Part shown: positions 31,550 through 35,844 of the stretch, one piece after another | Numbering within the stretch: the first letter of the stretch is position 1 | Layout: every line of letters starts with the position of its first letter | Assembly: GCA_949295645.1 (NCBI GenBank) | Contig: CASFLY010000091.1 | Location: forward strand, 1-35,844 | DNA length: 35,844 nucleotides | Reading direction: 5' to 3' | Source of the DNA: an uncultured Bacteroidales bacterium | GTDB lineage: Bacteria; Bacteroidota; Bacteroidia; Bacteroidales; UBA932 | Program-made: the position numbers and the translations under genes | The notes under the pieces: model-generated | What the model was told of the DNA's origin: nothing | What the model saw: only the letters and a program-made list of their open reading frames with translations | The model's database searches: none

Positions 31550-33607
31550 TCAATACTCGACTTCTATTTTGTAAAGCCAAATAGCAGCACTGGAAGCTAT
31601 GTTAAAATATGTCGGTGCTCCGGAAATCGTAACGTCATACACAAAAACATCTAATTCTACAGGACCGCTGCCATAAGAATCTCCTGTTGCAGTGATTTTT
31701 TCAGTAGATGTTGTATAAACTGCCTCAGTTGTAGGATTCGCATCCGTTCCGATTGTAATTTTAGTATCAGCAATATCTGCTTCGTTATTAGAAGGATCTT
31801 TATCTTTGTCTACGACATAAACTTTCAAAGACTTGATTTCCTTTGCTGTTTTATTTGTAATATAACCAACAGACTTCCTAATCTGAATGAATTGACCGGC
31901 ATCTATTTTAAGTGTACCGTCCTTACTGTTTTTACAGATCTCCATCGCGGCATATTCCACATCTGAGATCGTTCCTGTCTTTTCTGTAGAGTAATTACCA
32001 TAGCTATTACTTCCCAACTCACCTAATGCCGATTCTATACTCTTGACATCGATGATTACCGCACCTGAAACTGCCGCAGACTTGCCTTTCTGTGTAACGT
32101 TTATCGTAAATGACTTCGTGGCGACTTCTGCATTTTCTGTCTCTACAGTAATCTTGGCCTGACGTTCGGTTTCACTGTCATTTGCAGTATATGTTACAGT
32201 AATTGTCGCATTGCCGTTTCCGGTTTCCTTGTCTACGGAAAAATTAGCTTCGTCGGAAGATGTAACCGTCCAATCGACGTTAGACTTGATTTCAAATGTT
32301 GTGGTGCTGGCTGCTGCACCGACATTAAGAGTTTCCGTAGAGACACTCAGACGAGGTGTTGTATTTTCAGCCACTTCCTTAGGGAGAATGTTGAAATAGC
32401 CTCTTGCATTCCTTCCTCCGTAATAGCCGGTAATGGTCAGTTCTGCTCCATCGGTAAACTTCTCGTCCAGGGAAGAAGACACGACAGAACCGGTACCGCC
32501 TTCGCCGTCAAAATTCAGGTTGGTATAATCCCCGTCTATTTTTACAGTTGCGTTGACTTTCACATACTCCGTCGACTGGCTGCTGAATGAAGCGAGTTCC
32601 TGTCCTGAGAGTTCTTTGGCTGTCTGCTGGCTTGGCGTGAATGTATCTGAAATCTTCTCGATTGTCGGAGAGGCAATCTGGATCATTTTCGTAGCAATTG
32701 TCACACCGTCATTTACATAGTCCGGATATTCTGTCTTAGTTCCGGTCACTTTGACATTATCTCCTACAGCCACTCCAGGGTCCTCGTTCACATAAACATA
32801 CAGGTTCTTTTCTCCGCCGTCATTTATTACAAAACTTACATTGCCGGCTGCAATGACCTGCCCTTTAACCGCCACTTTCAGTTCGGTCGTAGTGAATATG
32901 TCTTCTATTGAATTCAGTTCTGCCGCTTCTACTTCGTTTGCCGGAACATGGCTGACATAATATGTTGGCATACTCTTGCTTCCAGCCTGCGGAGTGCCGT
33001 TATAGTCACTCCTGATTCCGCAGATAGTCACGACATCGCCGACTTCCAGTCCAAGCGTAGCAAAACTTTTATCATTTGAGCCTTCCTGCTTCGTGGCTGT
33101 CAGACCTTGAATGTCCAACGTACCTGTACCATCCTGAATCACCAGATTTCCATACGTATCATTCTTTATCTTGGTAATCATTCCTTCAAGATAATACCAG
33201 ACATCCTCACTTACGGATTTCGAGATAAAATCTTTGATAGTAGTGATTTGAATCGGAGCCCCGGCTTGTTTTATCTCCAACGTTGCAGATGCTACAGTAG
33301 CATTGAATGTAATTTTCGTAGATTTTTCAAAGCCAGTATTAGCCTTCACTTCAACAGTCACGGTTTCCCCTTCTGTCGCAGCCCCGCTTGCCGGTGTTAC
33401 GGTCACCCATTCCTTGGCTGATTCAGGAACTTCAGCTACCCAGTCCCGGGTAGAAACGACAGTCACAGACTGAGTTTCGCCGTCTTCTCCAAAAGTAAGC
33501 GTTGCAGGCTCTACCGAGATAGACGGAGTCGTAACCTCATCCTCTTTGCAGCCGACAAATGTAGCGGCGGCCGCAAAACCGATTAAAAATAGAGTTTTTA
33601 ATTTCAT
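31550..33607 (-). CDS. BACON/OB-fold surface lipoprotein
   Basis: 685 residues. The lipoprotein signal ends FVGC (Cys20). A first BACON domain covers about 30-117 (SVEPATLTFGEDGETQSVTV ... ASATLEIKQAG). Two or three OB-like barrels follow (about 118-410): YLEGMITKI ... NLVIQDGTGTLDIQG ... GLEVGDVVTICG, then KVAVKGQVIAAG ... GVAVGDNVKVTG, and YVKVNATVKIDG ... DGAELTITGYYGG. A second BACON domain lies at about 412-508, and the C-terminal 170 residues form a beta-rich domain ending in IWLYKIEVEY. No catalytic motif is seen. It has the strongest promoter in this part of the window and is first in line before two nucleases and a TonB-dependent receptor, so it is probably the surface binder. Base composition is more A+T-rich than the genes downstream. 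Confidence 0.78.
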   Translation of the reverse strand: MKLKTLFLIGFAAAATFVGCKEDEVTTPSISVEPATLTFGEDGETQSVTVVSTRDWVAEVPESAKEWVTVTPASGAATEGETVTVEVKANTGFEKSTKITFNATVASATLEIKQAGAPIQITTIKDFISKSVSEDVWYYLEGMITKIKNDTYGNLVIQDGTGTLDIQGLTATKQEGSNDKSFATLGLEVGDVVTICGIRSDYNGTPQAGSKSMPTYYVSHVPANEVEAAELNSIEDIFTTTELKVAVKGQVIAAGNVSFVINDGGEKNLYVYVNEDPGVAVGDNVKVTGTKTEYPDYVNDGVTIATKMIQIASPTIEKISDTFTPSQQTAKELSGQELASFSSQSTEYVKVNATVKIDGDYTNLNFDGEGGTGSVVSSSLDEKFTDGAELTITGYYGGRNARGYFNILPKEVAENTTPRLSVSTETLNVGAAASTTTFEIKSNVDWTVTSSDEANFSVDKETGNGNATITVTYTANDSETERQAKITVETENAEVATKSFTINVTQKGKSAAVSGAVIIDVKSIESALGELGSNSYGNYSTEKTGTISDVEYAAMEICKNSKDGTLKIDAGQFIQIRKSVGYITNKTAKEIKSLKVYVVDKDKDPSNNEADIADTKITIGTDANPTTEAVYTTSTEKITATGDSYGSGPVELDVFVYDVTISGAPTYFNIASSAAIWLYKIEVEY

Positions 33608-33662
33608 AACTTTGAGTTATTTAAGTGTAAATTCCGTATTTCCTTGCCTTGCTCTGAAACGA

Positions 33663-33694
33663 CAAATATATAACATTTAGCCCCATTATACAAA
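33663..33694 (-). promoter_or_regulatory. Consensus Bacteroidota promoter for the OB-fold lipoprotein
   Basis: On the minus strand TTTG (33691-33694), 20 bases, then TATATTTG (33663-33670), an exact fit to the Bacteroidota TTTG-N19-21-TAnnTTTG form. The leader would be about 50 bases. It is the best promoter match I found in the window. Confidence 0.75.
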
Positions 33695-33782
33695 AAGAAT
33701 TTTAATTAATTTTCTATTAAATTTTCAAATTATTATCTTCCGCCCTCATTTTCCTATCATTTATTAACGCCGCCACAGAAAA

Positions 33783-33945
33783 ATGACTCAAAACGAACTT
33801 GCCATAAAGGCAGGCACCACAAAATCATATATTTCCAAAATCGAAAAAGGCTGTGTCGAGCCCGGGGTCGACAATTTACATTACCGATTTCTGCAAAATT
33901 TATATCTTCGCAGAAAATCCCAAATGGTTTGATGATGCAGCATAA
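33783..33945 (+). pseudogene. Frameshifted XRE-type HTH remnant
   Basis: From ATG 33783 the frame encodes MTQNELAIKAGTTKSYISKI-EKG, a clear helix-turn-helix of the XRE/HTH_3 kind. After ...CVEPG the frame drifts and stops early. If one base is removed in the CCCGGGG run (about 33861-33867), reading continues as STIYITDFCKIYIFAENPKW and stops at TAA 33943-33945. The first helix of a normal XRE domain is also missing, since an in-frame stop lies at 33765. It is therefore probably a decayed regulator or antitoxin. Its extended frame overlaps the start of the next gene by about 14 bases, suggesting the two were once translated together. A programmed shift is possible but less likely. Confidence 0.65.
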
Positions 33946-34291
33946 GACATTGGAAAACGGCAGATGGGCTGAACTTCCGTTCATAGAACAGATGGCCAAC
34001 ATCGGAAGTGAAGTCGGAAGGACATATTCCGCAAAGAAAAGAGGAGATGCCGTACGGGCGGAAAAGGCCTTCGAAAGAGCACTGGAACTGTTCGACCTGA
34101 CTAAAAAATACGGTCGGTTGAACGATCCGGACAGAGGGGCGATGCTAAAAGAAGTATGCCGGCTCAGAGAAGTTTTCTGTAAAGACTATCTTTCTTCCGA
34201 CCCCCAGGCCCTTGCCGGACTCGACAAGTATTTCTTCCAGTTCGCCGTAGCCGCACGGCTCCGCCGCCACAATCAGGCCCCGCAACGATAA
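33932..34291 (+). CDS. Small conserved helical protein of unknown function
   Basis: 119 residues from ATG 33932 (a second ATG follows at 33935). It reads TLENGRWAELPFIEQMANIG-SEVGR, then a helical stretch (KAFERALELFDLTKKYGRL) and an LREVFC-containing C-terminal half. I recall a widespread uncharacterised family of about 120 residues with the same TLENGRW/EQMANIGSEV opening. No signal peptide, metal motif or enzyme motif is visible; predicted structure is a helical bundle. It overlaps the frameshifted HTH remnant, so it may be the surviving half of a two-gene module. A terminator lies 60 bases downstream. Confidence 0.7.
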   Translation: MMQHKTLENGRWAELPFIEQMANIGSEVGRTYSAKKRGDAVRAEKAFERALELFDLTKKYGRLNDPDRGAMLKEVCRLREVFCKDYLSSDPQALAGLDKYFFQFAVAARLRRHNQAPQR

Positions 34292-34350
34292 TCTCCCGCT
34301 TATTTTTACGCTGCAAGTAACTGATTCTTAACCAAATAAAAAGGAAAAAC

Positions 34351-34380
34351 AAAATAAACAGGTTCAAACCTGCTTATTTT
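34351..34380. terminator. Bidirectional terminator between convergent genes
   Basis: AAAATAAACAGGTT pairs with AACCTGCTTATTTT (one mismatched pair) around a two-base loop. A-rich and T-rich flanks give U-tracts on both strands. It ends the small plus-strand gene and the minus-strand ATPase gene, whose stop is four bases away. Confidence 0.8.
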
Positions 34381-34383
34381 TAC

Positions 34384-35841
34384 TCAAAGCCCGCAGTGCA
34401 GTACCTTGCGATTCAGCGTATTTTCTCCGACCGTATAGGAATAGCAGGCTACAGGCATAAAATTCATGGTCATATCATCATCAACCCCGACAACCCCGCT
34501 TTTGCTTATGCTGGTAACGATTGTGGATTTCAGATTGTTCTTCTTCATAAAATACCTCAACGAACGCAATGAATCCGGTCGTTCATAATATCTGTCGCTC
34601 CACTTCACTTCTACGGCCCATTCCGGCTTCTGCGTAAGGCTGTCCATTCCGACAATATCGACCTCCCCCTGCTCCCGTCCCTGCATCCAGTTTGCATAAT
34701 GCACATCCTCCTGGCGAGGAATCCATTGCGCATATACCGCTGTCTCGACCATATCCCCTATCTCATTGTCATTCCCTCCTATAGGCTGGAAAAGGGCACA
34801 ACGCAATGACGGATTTGTAAGGTAAATCTTGAACTGCGTTTCTCTCTGATATTTTTTCGCATTGTCATCCGTTCTGTGAATGACTTTTATCAGAAATGCG
34901 GCCTCAAGATAACTTATGTATCTCCGCAACGTGTCTTTTTTCACGCCGGATTCCTTTGACAGGACTTCATACGAAAACTGCCTGCCGGAATGATAGGCCA
35001 TCATTGTAAAAAGAGAATTCAGTTCCTGAACATCGGAGATGCCATAAAGGCTCGGCAAATCCCTTAAAAGCACCTTGTCAATGATGTCATGCCGTATGAA
35101 TTGTCCCGGATTTTCCCTGATTCTCTCGGAAAAGACGACCTCGGGATATCCACCGTAATTTATATAGTCGATAAAAAGTTCATTCAGCTTCGCTATGGAT
35201 ATTGTTTCATAACAAGGTACCTTTTCTCCATTATGAACAATCGATGACGGAATCATAATGTTCGAATAGCCTTTAAGATGTACGTACTCGTAGAACGTCA
35301 GCGGCGGCAAACTGAAATCGGAAAATCGGCCGGCCCCGCTTTCGTCACTTCTCTTTCTGAGTTCTGCCGCAGCCGATCCCGAGGCCACGAATTTAACATT
35401 CAGATAGGTGTCCACCATTGATTTCAGGCTGACTTCCCAATCCTTAAGATATTGTATTTCATCATAAAACACATACATTCTGTCTTTTGTCCGGTCTTTA
35501 CCGAGGATTCTGCAGGCAAGCGCGAACAACAAGTCCAGATCGATTTTGTTATATATCGGCGTTTCGACGGAAATGTAGACTATATTCTGAGCCGGAACTC
35601 CGCTTTCAATAAGACGTTCTATCGTATGGAACATCATGACGGTTTTTCCTACGCGTCGCGGTCCCATCAGAATGACGGAACGCCGCAAATCCGTAGCCTC
35701 AACCATCGGCAGAAACGAATTGATATAGAACCGGGGAGTCATCCTGGCATAGTATTCAGGAATATGCCCTTCTGTCCACCACGGATTGTCTACTTTCAGC
35801 CTTCCTATAATCTGACTTTCCAACAAATCGGTATATTGCAT
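34384..35841 (-). CDS. AAA ATPase with DUF4143-type C-terminus
   Basis: 485 residues. Walker A is GPRRVGKT (60-67). Walker B is MYVFYDEIQYL (Asp127, Glu128). The C-terminal third carries the DUF4143 pattern and a nuclease-like core: GEVDIVGMDSLTQKPEWAVE-VKW, in which Asp, Glu and Lys are spaced as in PD-(D/E)XK folds. The start MQYTDLLESQIIGRL lies four bases from the window edge, so an upstream start cannot be excluded. It belongs to the same broad family as the ATPase at 1060-2316 but is a different subgroup (485 against 418 residues, with a longer N-terminal segment before Walker A). Cellular role unknown. Confidence 0.85.
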   Translation of the reverse strand: MQYTDLLESQIIGRLKVDNPWWTEGHIPEYYARMTPRFYINSFLPMVEATDLRRSVILMGPRRVGKTVMMFHTIERLIESGVPAQNIVYISVETPIYNKIDLDLLFALACRILGKDRTKDRMYVFYDEIQYLKDWEVSLKSMVDTYLNVKFVASGSAAAELRKRSDESGAGRFSDFSLPPLTFYEYVHLKGYSNIMIPSSIVHNGEKVPCYETISIAKLNELFIDYINYGGYPEVVFSERIRENPGQFIRHDIIDKVLLRDLPSLYGISDVQELNSLFTMMAYHSGRQFSYEVLSKESGVKKDTLRRYISYLEAAFLIKVIHRTDDNAKKYQRETQFKIYLTNPSLRCALFQPIGGNDNEIGDMVETAVYAQWIPRQEDVHYANWMQGREQGEVDIVGMDSLTQKPEWAVEVKWSDRYYERPDSLRSLRYFMKKNNLKSTIVTSISKSGVVGVDDDMTMNFMPVACYSYTVGENTLNRKVLHCGL

Positions 35842-35844
35842 AAG

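Overview
The window reads as chromosomal DNA of a Bacteroidales-type Bacteroidota. It carries SusC/SusD-type outer-membrane pairs, a hybrid two-component regulator, many lipoproteins with BACON, DUF4960, DUF5689 and GLUG domains, and promoters of the Bacteroidota form (TTTG, about 20 bases, TAnnTTTG) with weak Shine-Dalgarno sites. I cannot name a genus. No rRNA, tRNA or CRISPR array was seen. The left 2.5 kb is visibly richer in A+T than the rest, and 31.5-33.7 kb is moderately so.

Left region (1-6545). Five 23-24 bp direct repeats (38-141) look like one end of an IS21-type element. A secreted TonB-C-domain protein follows, then a DUF4143-type AAA ATPase preceded by a perfect 22-bp inverted repeat. 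Next is an AAA-ATPase/PD-(D/E)XK protein (minus strand) flanked on both sides by copies of a structured repeat whose stem bases co-vary; the upstream copy also supplies that gene's likely -7 box. A large fimbrillin/GLUG surface lipoprotein ends this part.

Fructan locus (6758-21914, all minus strand). In order of transcription: a hybrid two-component regulator with a sugar-binding periplasmic sensor, SusC, SusD, a DUF4960 surface glycan-binding lipoprotein, a surface GH32-type lipoprotein, a periplasmic GH32 enzyme, a sugar MFS permease and a PfkB fructokinase. From memory this content and order match the levan locus of Bacteroides thetaiotaomicron (BT1754, BT1763 down to BT1757). The expected route is surface cleavage and binding, SusCD import, release of fructose in the periplasm, fructose sensing by the regulator, uptake and phosphorylation. 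Long hairpins lie between susD and the binding protein and between the binding protein and the surface enzyme.

Divergent pair (22122-24669, plus strand). An S-type sulfatase lipoprotein and a glutamate formimidoyltransferase are 7 bp apart. Neither has an obvious place in levan use.

Candidate nucleic-acid foraging locus (24682-33607, minus strand). From the promoter: a BACON/OB-fold/BACON surface lipoprotein, a BACON plus DNA/RNA non-specific endonuclease lipoprotein, a secreted DNase I-like (EEP) protein, a TonB-dependent receptor without a SusD partner, and a DUF5689 OB-fold lipoprotein. Two nucleases, two OB-fold lipoproteins and a dedicated outer-membrane receptor in one run suggest binding, cutting and importing extracellular DNA or RNA products. 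This is the most interesting system in the window; its function is inferred.

Right end (33757-35844). A frameshifted XRE-type HTH remnant overlaps a small conserved helical protein. A bidirectional terminator follows, then a third AAA ATPase of the DUF4143 type.
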